Assembly (NCBI GenBank): GCA_022496205.1
Contig: WTXD01000008.1
Coordinates: 248,001-312,000 of the forward strand
Length of the DNA stretch: 64,000 nucleotides
Origin: Gloeopeniophorella convolvens
Lineage: Eukaryota > Basidiomycota > Agaricomycetes > Russulales
Direction of reading: 5' to 3'
Within the stretch, counting starts at the first letter, position 1, and every line of letters starts with the position of its first letter. A model generated the notes under the pieces. The model saw only the letters and a program-made list of their open reading frames with translations, had not been told where the DNA came from and ran no database searches. The translations under genes were made by a program, and so were the position numbers. Shown here one piece after another: positions 12,732 to 26,658 of the stretch.

Positions 12732-15460
12732 ATGGCCGCAGAAACCGCCGACAATCCCCACCAAACCAACACCTCGCAGGAAGGTGGTGCTTCGCCAAAG
12801 ATAGGCGCAGCGGCGCCGCAACCTTCGTCATCGCGTCCCGAAACCCCGTCATCCTTAGCTGGACCAAAATCTTCTGCCAAGGACGCATCACCACAGCAGA
12901 CACAATCCGGTCAAGATGAGGAAGCCGTGCATGAGCAGGCCATCTCGCATGCATCGCTCAGCTCTTTGAAGACCCTCGAGATCCCGCCCGAGTCGTCAGC
13001 CAAAGCGGATACTGCTTCAATCGAGGCTCAGGACAAGACCCCACTCGCGCAGACAGCAGACTCGACAGGGGCGTTGTCGGGAAAAGACGAATTGCCTGCA
13101 GAACTCCAGTCCGATGCTGCAGCCCCCGCCCAGCCTGCCGACGACCTGCCTGCCGACGCGGCGGGTCCAGGGGCGCGGCAAGCCTCCCCGCTCGACGTAC
13201 TTCTCTCCCCGACAACAACACCCCTTCCCCAAGTTCAATCCTTTGTGCGCGACTCTGTCGCAGACTCAGAGTTTGGCGAGGTGCAGCTGGATGAGGAGCG
13301 CTTCTCAACCGTCTCCCTCAGTGCTGCGGCGGGGCGAGGCAGTACTGTTGCCGTCAAATCACCCGTTGATGAAACGGCGCCTAAACCTTGGGCAGAAGAT
13401 GAACCCGCGCCTGCACCTACGGAGTCTTCTGGGACCATCGTGCGCGCTTCATTCTTACTGCAAAGGCTGGAGAACGAACCCGGTCAGCGGAGGAGCCTTG
13501 ATGGCCAACAGAAGCTGCAGGAGGTGTTCGAACGTGCGCATCGAAATAGCGGAGACCCGGAGGGTGACGCTTCAGGCGTTGACTGGGGTACGTCTTCTGC
13601 GTCTCTGGGCATGCAACCTTTTGCTCACATATATGCAGCATTTTGGGGCTCCGTCGTGTCGGGTACGTGCGTGCGCCTCCCACACTTTGCTCTTGTTCCT
13701 GACGGGCCCGCGTAGATTATCAGACATTCGCATCAGAGAATCCTGAGAAGCTGGCTCGCGCTATTGAGAAAGGCATCCCGAACAACCTGCGTGGAATGGT
13801 CTGGCAGCTCATGTAACTCAACACCTTCTGGTCACCGTGCCGCGCTCTGATATCCGAGCAGGTCAGCATCAAAGGACCCTGAGATGGAAGACGCATATTT
13901 GAAATTATTGAAAGAGACGAGTCCACACGAGAAAGCCATCACGCGAGACCTTGGACGGTGAGTGCCTCGGTCATGTCTGCGCTGAATATAACGTGAAGTG
14001 CACCAGAACATTCCCGCAACACGAGTTTTTCACGGATGGACATGGGATCGGGCAAGAGAATTTATTCAATGTCTTGAAGGCGTACTCGATGTGAGTCCCT
14101 GTGTGCCAGGAAAGTTAACGCGTTGACCTGATTAGGAAGATATGATCCACAAGTGGGTTACTGCCAAGGCCTTCCGTTCGTGGTGGCCGTCTTGTTGCTC
14201 AACGTAAGCAATCTGCAATTTCGTATATCCCACGTTGCCTACCTCGATACAGATGCCGGATGAAGAGGCTTTTTGTCTGCTCGTCCGGCTCATGTACTCC
14301 TACGACTTGCGAGGGCATTTCTTGCCAGAAATGCCGAAGTTGCAGCTGCGACTGGTGAGCCACTAGCCCTTACTACCGTATTCGAAGCCCCCAGTGACCG
14401 GTAGCGTTCAGTTTCAAGTAAGCAAATGCGCCCTATTAAAGAATGGATAGTAGATGGTGAACTAACCCCCTATCTAGTTTGACCGCCTCATAGAAGAGCT
14501 GTTACCAGTCCTGCATGTTCATTTCCTGCGACAAGGCATCAAGTCGAGTATGTTCTGCTCGCAGTGGTTCCTAACCCTCTTCTCCTATCGGTATGTTGCG
14601 ATCTATTGTGTTAAGTCGCCGTTCTGAGGACGGGGATAGATTCCCTCTGGACATTGTCTTCCGAATATTCGACAACTGTCTTGCAAGTGGGATTGAGGCT
14701 ATATTTGGTTTCGCGATGTCGCTTCTCCAGAAGAACGAAGAGAAGCTGCTGTCGCTCAAGTTTGATGAGTTGGTCGCGTTCCTCAATACCAGCATTATCG
14801 ACTCGTACAAGGTCAGTTACAGGCGCTCCGTGTCCTTGGACATCTTATAAAACGGGAGCAGCTCCCTGCGGGTGATAGCGCAAAGCCAGCCTATCGTGTC
14901 GATGACTTTGTCAACGATGCGATCTCATTGAGGATCACACCATTCATGCTCGACGCATACACGCACGAGTACAATGAAATGATCCGCGCCCGTGAGGCGC
15001 ATGCCGCGGAGATAGATGCTCTGCGGAGTAGCAACCGCCAGCTATCAGTGCAGATGTGAGTCCAGGCCCCTACTTCTCTGACATTGCTCACACGCATCCG
15101 CGTCCCAGAAACTCGCTCGAATCAAATTTGGCAGCGCTTAACCAGGAGCATGTTAGTATACTGGTGAGCAGTGAAATGTTCCCGGTGCCGGCTTTTATCA
15201 ATCGCCGGATGGCAGAACGAACTCGTTCGCTCCCGGTTGCAAAATGAGGAACTCGAGGGTGAACTCGTGCGCTACAAGCTCCTGTATGTCCCTAAAATTT
15301 CCTGCACGGGGGTACTCCGCTAACCTCGGGTGTGGTATTCAGCTACGCAGAGGCGGTACACAAGACGGAGGACGCGATGTCCTCGCACCGCTTGTCAAGC
15401 ACGCCCAGCGCACGGGGAAGCAAACGGCCCAGTCTGTCAAGTTTGCTTTCGCGACAATGA
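12732..15460 (+). CDS. TBC-domain Rab GTPase-activating protein (Gyp5/EVI5-like)
   Basis: Stimulates GTP hydrolysis by Rab-type GTPases in vesicle traffic; the Gyp5/EVI5 branch acts on Ypt1/Sec4-like Rabs. Start at ATG 12732 (MAAETADNPH). The first 280 residues are a disordered acidic, Ala/Pro/Ser-rich leader. The TBC domain begins near IEKGIPNNLRGMVWQLM and, over about eight short exons, keeps the arginine finger in ITRDLGR and the glutamine finger in YCQG. The tail from AREAHAAEIDALRSSN onward is a coiled coil (NELVRSRLQNEELEGELVRYK), as in EVI5 relatives, ending in a Ser-rich stretch with TGA at 15458-15460. Both catalytic fingers are present, so the enzyme should be active. Confidence 0.87.
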
Positions 15461-15898
15461 CCTGTTCAAGGTATTGCCGGGACCACGGGGAGATCGGGAT
15501 TGGATTCATACGACATGTCATTATTGGACACATTGATTCAGATTCAGCATGCAAATGTCTGGCTGGAGGGAACATTCGAGCTCAGAACGCGGTGATAGAG
15601 TTCTCTTCTCGCCTGTAGGCAACACGGAAGACGCCTCCGCCATTTGCTTCCATTACAGTGGCACTGCCCTGCATGGTTAACGTTAAAGGAGGGATAGATG
15701 GTATAGGCGGAACAGTAAAGCAGGATGGTCCAAGGACAACAGAAAAGGAGAGTGAATTGTCCAACGTACAGGAAAGCTAGCGTAAGTGGTGCTCGAAATG
15801 AATGAATGAGTGTGCCACAGCCGACAACCGCCAGTCCGAAGCGCGGGCGTCAACGTGGGGGCACTCGCGGGCGCGGGCGCCACTGCAGATCGAGCAGT
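15461..15898. other. Gap between convergent genes
   Basis: About 440 bases between the 3' ends of the TBC gene and the small membrane protein gene. It should contain both 3' untranslated regions. No gene, repeat or RNA element is supported. Confidence 0.4.
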
Positions 15899-16316
15899 CT
15901 AGCGTGATCGAGCGGTGGGCGCTGCTCCTCGGACGCGCATCCGACCGTCCTTCAGCCTCTCGGTGATGATAGGGCTCGCGGCGGGGCGGTACTTGTGCTG
16001 CGCCGAATATCTTCGTGGCAACGTAATGAATACCCTGTCCTATGAAACAAACAGGCACTCCAGCATACCTTTTCGCATGCATGACCTGTGGCTGTTCGGT
16101 GCGCAGCGAGCTGCGAAGGGAAAAGGAGAGCCAGAACATGATGATGACGAAGAGCAGGAGCAGGGCGCGCTTCCACCAGGAGGGAGTGGGCGGGTTGAAG
16201 CGGGGGTCTTGCGCGAGCTGGAGGTGCTCCTGGAGGTGGCGGCGGCGAGGAGGCGCGCGCTCGAGCTCGTCCGGGCGGTCGTCGGTGGGCAGGGCCTGGT
16301 ATGGCGCAGAGGACAT
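15899..16316 (-). CDS. Small single-pass membrane protein
   Basis: Exon 1 starts at ATG 16316 (MSSAPYQALPTDDRPDELE) and holds about 50 hydrophilic, Arg-rich residues. A membrane helix follows (RALLLLFVIIMFWLSFSL), then SSLRTEQPQ. A downstream exon reads HKYRPAASPIITERLKDGR and ends at TAG 15899-15901. The exons join in frame with either an unusual GTCATG donor or additional small exons, so the middle of the model is uncertain. The total is roughly 100 residues, a tail-anchored or type II layout. The PAASPIITERLKDGR segment looks like the conserved part. Function is unknown. Confidence 0.55.
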
Positions 16317-16929
16317 GGCGGTTTAGAGGAGAGTAATATTATGTAAGCGGTGGTGCAGGCCGAGTTTGGACAATTCTACAAGTCAATCGCTGTTTTGGTG
16401 AGGCGGCGGTGAGGTCAACCGTTGCCATAAGCGTTGGCCACGGCCCACAAGTGCTACACCAACTCAAGGCGGAGTTTGCGCGGTCTTTTTTTCTCAAAGT
16501 TCAAGGCCCATTGCTGCTAATTGTCGAGCGCAGCGACGTACAAGGACTGTTGAAGTGTAGTGCTGGTGGGTTGGCCAGAGTTCCTCCCGTGATTCCGTGC
16601 CTTTAGGCACAGCCACTCCGGCAGCGCCGTGCCAGAACACCTGAACACACGCGGCCGCGGGCCAACTACACTGGTGTTTCCGCCTTGCACAAGAGCCTGA
16701 AAGTCGCCACGACTTGAAGCTTGGGCGCGAGCCCTTCGGACAATTGGCCATCCAGTGTTCCAGACCCCCCTGGCCACAGCAAGGCGATCCAGTAAAGTCC
16801 ACTTATCCTTAATTCCCAACGCACGGCTCATGTGTTATCTGACTTCCAGCCTTTTCTGAGTGCGCCCGAACCTTCTTAGCTCCAGGGTCCTAGGGTCGCC
16901 CATCCCCTCCACTCGTCACAACCCCTGCT
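16317..16929. other. Divergent promoter interval
   Basis: About 610 bases between the start of the small membrane protein (minus) and the RING gene (plus), so both promoters should lie here. Two minus-strand frames of about 100 codons (16494-16831) overlap each other and lack coding character. Nothing else is seen. Confidence 0.4.
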
Positions 16930-19165
16930 ATGCCGCCGAGACCGACGCTGTCTGTGCCACAGACCCTGCGTATTGAGACCACGCATGACCACCCGCTCGC
17001 AATAGCACCTCCTTCCGAGCATGCCCAACAAGGAGCGGTGCCGGCCCCTGCCTTACATAGGGAGCTGGACGAACCTGCTGATTTGGAGGTGGAGGCCTTC
17101 CTCGATTACATTGGGCAGATGATAGCGCAAGAGAGGGCCGCTGGAGGCCCCCCAACCTCCCCTACCGCCCGCACAGTAGACAGTCGCGCCCGTAGCGCCG
17201 TCAGCCCACGACGACCAACGCGTACCGTCCCCGATCCCGTCATCGCCGCGCCACGCGTCCCGACCGCCACTATGCCGCCCAGCACGAACGGGCCCCAGCG
17301 GCGACTCTCCCTTGCGGGGAAGGTGCTTGCCTTCTTCGGATATGGTCGCAACAACAAAGCGCGCAAAGAGCTCGTCACGGTTATTTGGGCATTGATCTTG
17401 GACCTCTCCCAGGTGAGTCCTGCGTTGTTGCTCCGCTCTGTGTCCGCGCAACCTTGCGCGCCGCTAACCACGGACGATAGATCATCTCGATCATTACACT
17501 GTTGGCCATCTCGACACACCACCAGAGTCGAACGGATCCGTCGAAGAACGAGTGGGATGCGTGTGGGAAGCCGTTGGGGACGTGGAACGCGCTCTGGGTC
17601 GTCCGTCTCTTCCTCGACGTCTGGCTCAGCGTCTGGAGGTGGTCCCGGGAACGCACGAAGCGCCTACGCGACGAAATGTAGGCTTCTCGGCCCGATGTGC
17701 GCACTCCCAGCGCGAGTTACTCACGGAAGCGCACAGCCATGGCGTAGTGTCCCCTGATGCAGAAGCCCAAACACAAGGCATCCCTAACGCTGCTCCTCCT
17801 GGGGGCAGGAGAGCCGGCACTGCTGCACAGAGAGCTGCGACTGCTGTGGCCGAGGGGCAGGTGCCAGTCGATCAGACGCCGTATCCGAGAGTCTATGCCA
17901 GGTCTGTCCATGCACCGCCCTGCTTCCCTGCTTCTCTCAGCACACTTTCTCTTCACATTTGCGCACCTTCCGCGATGCGCCGATAGGTTATCGCTCATCG
18001 GATCGACTTTCACACTCGTCTGGTTCGTGCTGTCCCAGATCTTCGTCTACAGCTCGACCCACACGTGCCGCGTGTCGTCACCGCACCTATGGTGGCTCAC
18101 GTTCGGCGTGCTCTGCGTGATGTACTTCATGATCCTAGAGGTCGTGCTCGTTGCGGTGCTCGTATTCGTCGTCGGGCCGATCCTATACGTACGCGTCCAT
18201 TACGCGTCTGGCACGCGCGCCTCCGCTAAACCCACGCAGATATTCTGGAGCATCGTCCTGCTCTGCCTCGGCCGACATCCGTCACAAAACCCGCACCACT
18301 TCACACCGGACATCGGACAAGTCCCACGGTCGGTCGTCGACAGGCTCCCGCTGGTGCTGTACATACCTCCACCGCCAGACCACGGATCGAAGCCGGTCAC
18401 CCTGCCATCCGATCTGCATGCGTACCCACCAAAGTCGCCCAGCATCCGCCGTCGCTTCTTCTTCCTGCCGTTCCCGCGGCGCGCGGCGCACGGTGGCGCG
18501 TCGTCGAAGGGTGGCGGAGACAACGAAAAGGACCCAGGCCGCCCGCGCACGTGGGAGGATAACTGGGAGAAAGGCGAGTACCCGTTCGTGCAGCTCGACA
18601 GCCACCGCGCCGCGTGCGCGATCTGCTTGCTGGACTTTGAGGAGCCAAAGCGCGTCGGCGGGGCAGCGCGCAATTCGACAGACAGCACAGCCAAGGTGAA
18701 GCCAGAAGTGCAAGTGCGTGCTGAGACGGAGGCGCCAGCGGTCGAGGCGAGGCGGATGCCAGGTGCGCTGGCGGTGGAAGAGGAAGACATCACAGAGCAG
18801 ACTCGGGTGCCCGCGTCGCCCGTGTCGCCCGTGTCGCCCATGTCGCCCATGTCGCCGACCAGCCAGATGGACATTACGCTGAGACTGGAAGATGCGGGCG
18901 AGGGTGCCCAGCCACTAAGACTGCTCAAGTGTGGACATGTGTTTCATGTGAGTCTCCACTTAAAGGTGCACGTCAGCCCCACTGAGCCCTGGGGCAACAG
19001 AAAACGTGTGTGGATCCATGGCTGCTCGACGTATCGGGCCGCTGTCCGGTGTGCCAGCGACCTGTGCGTGGGGGCGAGGGGGAGGAAGGCGCCGATGTGG
19101 GGCAGCCCGCGCGTCCGGCGCGGAGACGGTGGTTCCGCAGGACCAGACGGACGGTGCCGACGTAA
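16930..19165 (+). CDS. Membrane RING-H2 E3 ubiquitin ligase candidate
   Basis: Likely ubiquitin ligase of an internal membrane. Start at ATG 16930. The N-terminal 150 residues are Pro/Arg-rich. Hydrophobic segments follow (IISIITLLAIS; STFTLVWFVLSQIFVY; LTFGVLCVMYFMILEVVLV; VLVFVVGPILYV), giving about four membrane spans. The cytosolic tail holds CAICLLDFEEPK and, after an insert of roughly 100 residues, LLKCGHVFH-KTCVDPWLL...CPVC, split by an intron at 18949. Together these make a complete C3H2C3 RING-H2 set. The insert between the second and third zinc ligands is unusual and contains a 9-bp tandem repeat coding for SPV/SPM. Introns were placed by frame, for example the join LRDEI-HGVVSPD near 17735. 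The target is unknown. Confidence 0.8.
18816..18851 (+). repeat. Coding 9-bp tandem repeat (four units)
   Basis: Four head-to-tail units, TCGCCCGTG twice then TCGCCCATG twice, code for Ser-Pro-Val and Ser-Pro-Met inside the RING insert. Each unit makes a potential proline-directed phosphorylation site. Unit number could vary by slippage without breaking the frame. Confidence 0.85.
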
Positions 19166-20601
19166 GCATGCTTTACTGACTCATGACTGTGAGGGGTTTG
19201 TCTATGGATTCCGCTGCGAGCTAACGACTGTCTGGATATCTCGTCTGTATCATATATGCGTGTATGGTGGTAGTTTTCGCGCTGTCCGTGTGAATGGAGA
19301 GCGTTACCTTTCCGGGGCAGCGAATAAGTAGCCGAAGAGGCTTCGAGGAAATATCGAATGGCAATGAGGCGCGCGCTTGTGATAGGCCGGCGCTGACCGA
19401 GGAGAATATATCGGGCCGATCCGTTGTGCATCGTCGGGTGCGGTCGATTGCATCATTGGGCCCTGGGTGCAGACGAAACAACGTGCCAGCACAAGGCGGG
19501 ATCATGCAGGATCATGCAGATGGTTGCATGCGTTCGGAGTCGCTCGGAGTCGCGGACCCCGAGCATCGAATATGCGTACGTAAGTAGGTGGGCAGTGCGG
19601 GATTGGGGAGACGGCGGGGCGTGACAATGGAAACGTCCGCGCGGGGCACGCGGGGCCGCGCCGTCACTAACGAGATCGTTGACGTTCGACGCGTCTTCGG
19701 TCGCGCTCGCACAGGAACATGCATCTACGAGAACCCGGACGGTGCAATTACGCGTAGATCCGCCGACGTCTGCTCGACCGAGTTCCCTGGGGCGAACCTT
19801 ACAGCCTCATCGTCACTCAACGCCCAGGACGCGCCCTGAGATGGTCAATTTCATGTGGGGGAGTAAATGAAATGGGCAGGTGCGTTGCGCCCCCACCCCT
19901 GAGCTTGTCCAGGTTATCGGTGGAGACCAGCGTGACCGCATGCGCGCCCTGTCGGAGCCAACGCTCCGGGAACAATCGTATGGTTTACTACGGTCTCTAA
20001 CGGTGCGTTGCGATTGGCCGAGGCCGCACTCTGCGAGCTGCGGAGCGAGCGCCAGTAGTTGATGCTTACGCCGGGTGTAGCCTGGGGAGGCAGAGTGGAG
20101 GCAGTGATGGCCACAGTGGAGATGATCGATGACAAGGTCGCACCGGAGTGGGAGGGGCGACTTTAGATCGGGAGAGATGGATCTGGATCCGCGGGTGAGT
20201 CAGGATTATTACGTCGAGAGACCCGCGGCAATATCTGCTCGCCCTCGCTCGTTGTCCTTTCTCTTCTGTTCAAATAAAGTCTGTTCGCCAAGTTCCTCAT
20301 GTAACCCCTCCTTTCTCCCGTCCCTGTAGTCCCTCCCTCTGTCCCTCTCTTCCCCGCGTCTCCCACAGAAGTCTACAAGTTCCGCGGGAACGCTTCTGAT
20401 ACAGCGCTTCTATTGATACGCTCGAGGTAAGTTAGCCGACCACGTTCAGAAGGCGTCTCTCACTCCGCCCAATTTCAATGTTCCTCCAATTTCAATGTTC
20501 CTCCAGCCTACTTTGACGCTGCGCTCTCCTTGTCCGCTGCTGCAGCGTTGACAGCCTCCTCACGCGTCTCCCCGTCCCAGCTCCACCCATCAGATCCTGT
20601 G
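19166..20601. other. 1.4 kb intergenic region with pyrimidine-rich promoter
   Basis: No supported gene. Short direct duplications occur: ATCATGCAG twice near 19501-19520, CGGAGTCG in series near 19534-19555, and a 17-bp tandem pair at 20471-20504. A long pyrimidine tract (about 20305-20365) precedes the DUF3533 gene, typical of fungal promoters lacking a TATA box. ORFs of up to 97 codons here overlap on both strands without coding signal. Confidence 0.45.
20471..20504 (+). repeat. 17-bp tandem duplication in a 5' leader
   Basis: AATTTCAATGTTCCTCC occurs twice, head to tail and identical, about 100 bp before the next start codon. It looks like a recent duplication in the promoter or 5' leader. 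Confidence 0.8.
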
Positions 20602-22578
20602 ATGGACACGAACAGCGCTCTCGAAAAGCGGCCCTCACCCTCTCGCTCCGACTCAACCTCAAGGCTGTCTGGCAACACAATGGAACAACCCCCGGCCTCC
20701 ACTGCGACAGCGCCGGGCACTCCGCCTCTACCTTGGTTTACTGAGAGCTACTTCTCGAGTGATCCTGCGACCGCCGCAGCACGCAAGGTCTACATCAAGA
20801 TCATCTCCAGCATAACATTTTTGATCATCATTTTTGTCCTGGCTGCTCTATCGATATACTGGGGCGCGCTGTGGAAAACGCCGTCGCATGTGCACAAACT
20901 TAACGGCTGGATTGTGGTGAGCAGTCACCGTGCCCTTGCATAATCTTGTCATAAGCGCGGTCTCGGCGCGTGACACTGACTGATTGGCTATGCCGCGTCT
21001 CTCTGACAGGACTTCGACGGTGCCCAAGTGGGTCAGTTCGTCTCGCGCGCGTTGCTGGCGACAAACGGACCCCCAACTACGATAACGTGGAGCACGGTCT
21101 CTCCTGACCAGTTTCCGAATGGGGTACAGGACATCGAGCGTGCCATTGTGCAGGAGGAGAAGGCCTGGCTCATCCTCGCTAGTGTGTACCCTTTCCGGCA
21201 CTTCATCTTATCTCCACTGATGGTGGCGACGCCACTTACAGTCAGCCCCAATGCTACAAATACGCTGAACGCTGCAGTGGCATCGGCGGACGACTCGTAT
21301 GTTGCGAACCGCTCGGTGACTGTATACGCCGCGGAGGCTCGGAGCGAGAATGCGTAGTAAGTGTTGTTCTCCCCTGGAGGAAGTACGCATCATTTACGTG
21401 TGCCTCAGCCGCGTTATCATCCATCCGGCTGTGAGCTTCTTCCTATTGACCCATGCCAGGTTAGGTTTGACGTATGCCCCACTAGGTTGAATCCATTCTC
21501 GACGCCATCACGGAAGCGTTCAACGTCCAGTACATCGGGGGACTCCCAGGGCGGTCATCCAACTTGGCCACGCTCCTTGCCAATGCTCCCCGGCTCGTCT
21601 CGCAACCCATCTCGTACAACGTTAACAATGTCCGGCCGTTCGACGTGCCCGTCGCTGCTGCGGTAGACTTTGTGGGGCTCATCTACTTGGTCATTCTCGC
21701 GGTACGCTTTTTTTCCCCTACGCGAGTCGTTCTCGAGCAACCCAATTTATTCATGGTTGCGCAGTTCGTCGCGACGATGGCCCACTATGGGGCCCGCGTG
21801 GATATCACTCACCTCCAGGATCGCCTGACGTTCAAGTGGCTCATTATCATCCGCATTGTCAACCCCGTCATCATGTACTTCTTCATCTCGGTTGGTCATT
21901 CTTACCGCATCGCAGTTAAGGCACTTACTGATAGCCCGCGATCAGCTCTTCTATTGCCTGCTGAGTCTGGCATTCCAAGTACCATTTAACCGGCAGTATG
22001 TCACCTTTGTTGCGCCGTAGCAGCGGTCGTTCACGCGCTATGCACTAGTTTTGGCCATTCCGGCTTCGTCATCTATTGGATGATGTCGTGGCTCGCGATG
22101 TGTGCACTCGGCGGCGCAGTCGAGTCGATGTTGACCCTTTTGACACCGCGCTTCATCCCCTTCTTCCTTCTCCTTTGGATCATCGGTACGTTCCCTGGCC
22201 AATTCCCTGCCCTGTTGCTGACAGACCCGACAACCACAGTGAACGTGTCGGTCTGCTTCTTCCCGCCCGTGCTACTGCCTGGCATATACACATACGCCTA
22301 TGGTGTGCCCTTCTACAACGTCCAGCAGACGGTCCGAGCCATCGTCTTCGGCTCGCGTAATCAGAGTGCGTCCTTCCCACACTCGCCGTGCTAGATCACA
22401 AATTTGCTGACAATGGCGTCTACTCCGTGCAGTTGGCCTCAACTTTGGGGTCCAGTTTGCTTGGATAGTCATTTCGTGTTGCACGCTCACATTATTCCAA
22501 TTCATCAAGCGGCGCCAGTCGATACGCGAGCATGAGGCGGCGGTAGCCGCTGCTAACGGTGCTATCCAGAAACCATAG
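20602..22578 (+). CDS. DUF3533 / Sng1-type polytopic membrane protein
   Basis: Member of the family that includes yeast Sng1 (nitrosoguanidine resistance), integral membrane proteins linked to drug tolerance or lipid asymmetry. Start taken as ATG 20602 (MDTNSALEKR). The first membrane span (SSITFLIIIFVLAALSIYW) is followed by the family hallmark ALWKTPSHVHKLNGWIV-DFDG. A large extracytoplasmic domain with several Asn-Xaa-Thr/Ser sites contains ITWSTVSPDQFPNGV and YAAEARSENAY. Five to six C-terminal spans include FKWLIIIRIVNPVIMYFFIS and YWMMSWLAMCALGGAVES. The tail ends KRRQSIREHEAAVAAANGA, stop at 22576-22578. About nine short introns were bridged by frame; each join checked kept the frame. 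The substrate is unknown. Confidence 0.85.
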
Positions 22579-23496
22579 CGCTCTTGTGTCAACGTTCGCA
22601 GAGCGACGGGATAATGCGAGAGCACCGTTGACGCTCCATATATCAACGTGACGATTTAGGTTATACGTAGATACACCAGTAATAGTAGCATTAGCACAGG
22701 AACCACTTCATTTCTATGGAGAGATGTAACTTCGACGCAAATAGATCGTTCTCGTCGGTCGAGGCGTGGAGCAATGTCGTTCACGTCGCAGTGCTTCCTG
22801 GGTTCTCTTACGTTCGGGATGCGCTCGACCTGCCGTCAAGAGAAGACCGACGAATGGAGTTGTTCTCGACTCTCGAGGGCGCGAAGCTCTCGGTTCCACG
22901 ACCGGCTTCACATGCGTGGGGGCGTGACTGGGTCGAGTTGACGCCTTGACCGAGATCTTTGACGTGAGAGCGATTATCAACTACGGCCGGATAGAGCGCC
23001 GTCGGACAGCGAGGAACATAATCTGCGCGACACCGTGGCGGAACTGAGTGACGCGTCTGCAGCATTTACTAGACATCGGGTCAAGTGGCCCCTGCTGGAG
23101 AAATGACGCAAAATGATTTGCGTCCTGATGCAGATCCTAGTGCCAGAAGATAGAGGTATATGATATATATAGACCTGAGGTTAGAGGTGAGGTGTCTAGA
23201 AGTGGGTAGGGGTTCAGCTTGCGATCCGCTGCTTCGGTGTTCCTGCTCAGTTCTACCGGTAATAGCTACGAAGTGAACACAGGACGAAAGCGAGAGCATG
23301 ACGTGCAAGGCCATAGACCTTCGTGGAGTAACTATCATAGAGGCGGTGAGGAAGACTCGTCGTGAGCAAGTTCGCACGGCGTGACCGAAATTGTGCGGGT
23401 GTGATTGGCCCCGATCGACGCGTCTCATCGCGTCCGGTCCCTTTTCTCCCGCGGACCACGTCTTGCATACGCACACCTCGCTCTCCTCCCTCCACC
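22579..23496. other. Intergenic region before ferrochelatase
   Basis: About 0.9 kb with no supported gene. The terminal 100 bases are pyrimidine-rich and should be the ferrochelatase promoter and leader. The AT-rich run ATGATATATATAG near 23160 is not at a useful distance from any start codon. Confidence 0.4.
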
Positions 23497-24936
<1,440 letters not shown>

Positions 24937-26658
24937 TATCGCTTGATACATAGTGTACGTCACAGCTCAATGTATGCTTTGCTTCGTGTATCTCGACGGG
25001 CCAAGGTGGCGCGCTGCCCTCAACCTCATTTCATCCCAGAGATTATCAGGACAGTTTCTTTTAGGGCTTCGGGCATCCAGACCTTACTTGATGCATGAGC
25101 CGCTCAAAAGAACCATGACTATCATGCAAACTGCACATTGTTGAATAGCAGCTCACAATCCTCTCATATATTCGTCGTGAATCCCATTTGGACGATCTAC
25201 AGTCAAATCGCGATGGCAAAGGCAGTCCGGCAGTGACGCACGTCGTCATCGCTAAGCTCCCGCTTGTCCTTGCCCTTTTCGAAGAGGTTGACCATCGTAG
25301 TCGCGCCACTGCCGGTGACACTGCTGAGAGCGCCGGTTTTGATGATGTCCTCTGTCTCCCAGCCGAGCCACTTAGCGAGCTGGCCGCGTTCGACAGATTT
25401 GCGCGTACTGCGTTGCGTTCGGTCGGCACAAAGTTTGAGAAGACACACCAGCGGGATGTTCAGTTGCGCCGCCAGACGCAGATAGAGTAATCTTCAGCGT
25501 ACTGTTCTCCGGGGGCTGTTACCGTGAGCGCAGACGAGGCAGCAGTAGCGACGACGATGGCCGGAGCAATGGTCGTGAAGAAACTCATTTTAAATGAAAA
25601 TTAGGCTATTCGGGTAAGAGCTAGTAGCTAGCCTTGGGGAATGACAAGGAACATGCAGTCGTAGATACAAAAAGGATCGAGAGCGGACTGAACAAAAAGC
25701 TGGGGTATTGTAAGTTAGCTGTCGTGGGGTGGTACGCGATAAAGGAGGGCGAACGTACCATCCAGTACCTGGGAGCGTGCGAGTGAGCAGAGTAGAGGTG
25801 TCGTGAGGCGCGGGTCCAAGTTTTACACCTGCGTGCCCAGTGTCAGGAATGCGGCTAAGGCCCTGAAGGTGCCCATGTTTGCACGCCTCATCGTTGAGGT
25901 AACCGGGAAGCGTATCATGTATCGGTGAGCGAGAGTTGGGAGCTTGGCGTGCTGGGCTATCATTTCGTCAATCGTCCCGAATGTTGCATCTCAGTCTTGT
26001 GACTCGTTACAACACTGGGCACTAAGGGCGGGGGTAAAAGAATGGATATCAACTCCAGATAGCAAGCAATCCACCGCGGCATTGCTGTGTCTGGCGAAGG
26101 CCTTGATAAGCCGAGGGACCAAGGGGATGGCGAGGTTGCAAGTACGCGCAGCGCGCTGGCGTGAGGGATCGAATCCCAGGGGCGCCTTTCAGACTCGACA
26201 TCGGCGTCGATCACTGTTACAAATGCCCAGAAATGTGCATCATTGCGTATCCGTATTCGAGGATATCGCTGCGGCAGCAACCCATATGAGGCTAAGGCGT
26301 GCACAAGAAACAACGCTCTTGTATTGAGGCATCGCGACGCCATTAGCGAGTATCGTGCCGCGAAGGACCATGCCTTGGTCGTCTTCGGGAGCGAGGATCA
26401 GGAAATTGGTGGGATGCCTCGTGGACACACATTTCGAGAACGTTGGCCGAGGCGGCGACAAACTCGGGTCGTCGTTGGGCAAAACCCTCGCAAACGAAGG
26501 ATTTATCATGGGCTCAGCGTTCGCATAGCGGAATCACACATTATATGGGAACCTTGCGCAGAGTAAGGCACACGGAATCCTTGTTATACAAGACGTCACT
26601 CACAAGTCTCTATTGGCGGGAAGAACTTGTAATAAGAACCCCAATGTTACAATGCAAG
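24937..26658. other. 1.7 kb region with only weak coding signals
   Basis: A minus-strand ATG at 25590 opens MSFFTTIAPAIVVATAASS, which looks like a secretory signal peptide. Its frame stops after 41 codons (25465) and no convincing splice continues it, so a small secreted-protein gene is possible but unproved. Minus-strand frames between 25960 and 26509 have some protein-like composition but contain stops that no clear GT-AG pair removes. They may be remnants. No repeats were seen. Confidence 0.3.

Noticed and set aside
26140..26180. tRNA-like T-arm word (GGATTCGATCCC) on the minus strand
   Set aside because: No matching acceptor, D or anticodon arms fold around it. No convincing tRNA was found anywhere in the window.
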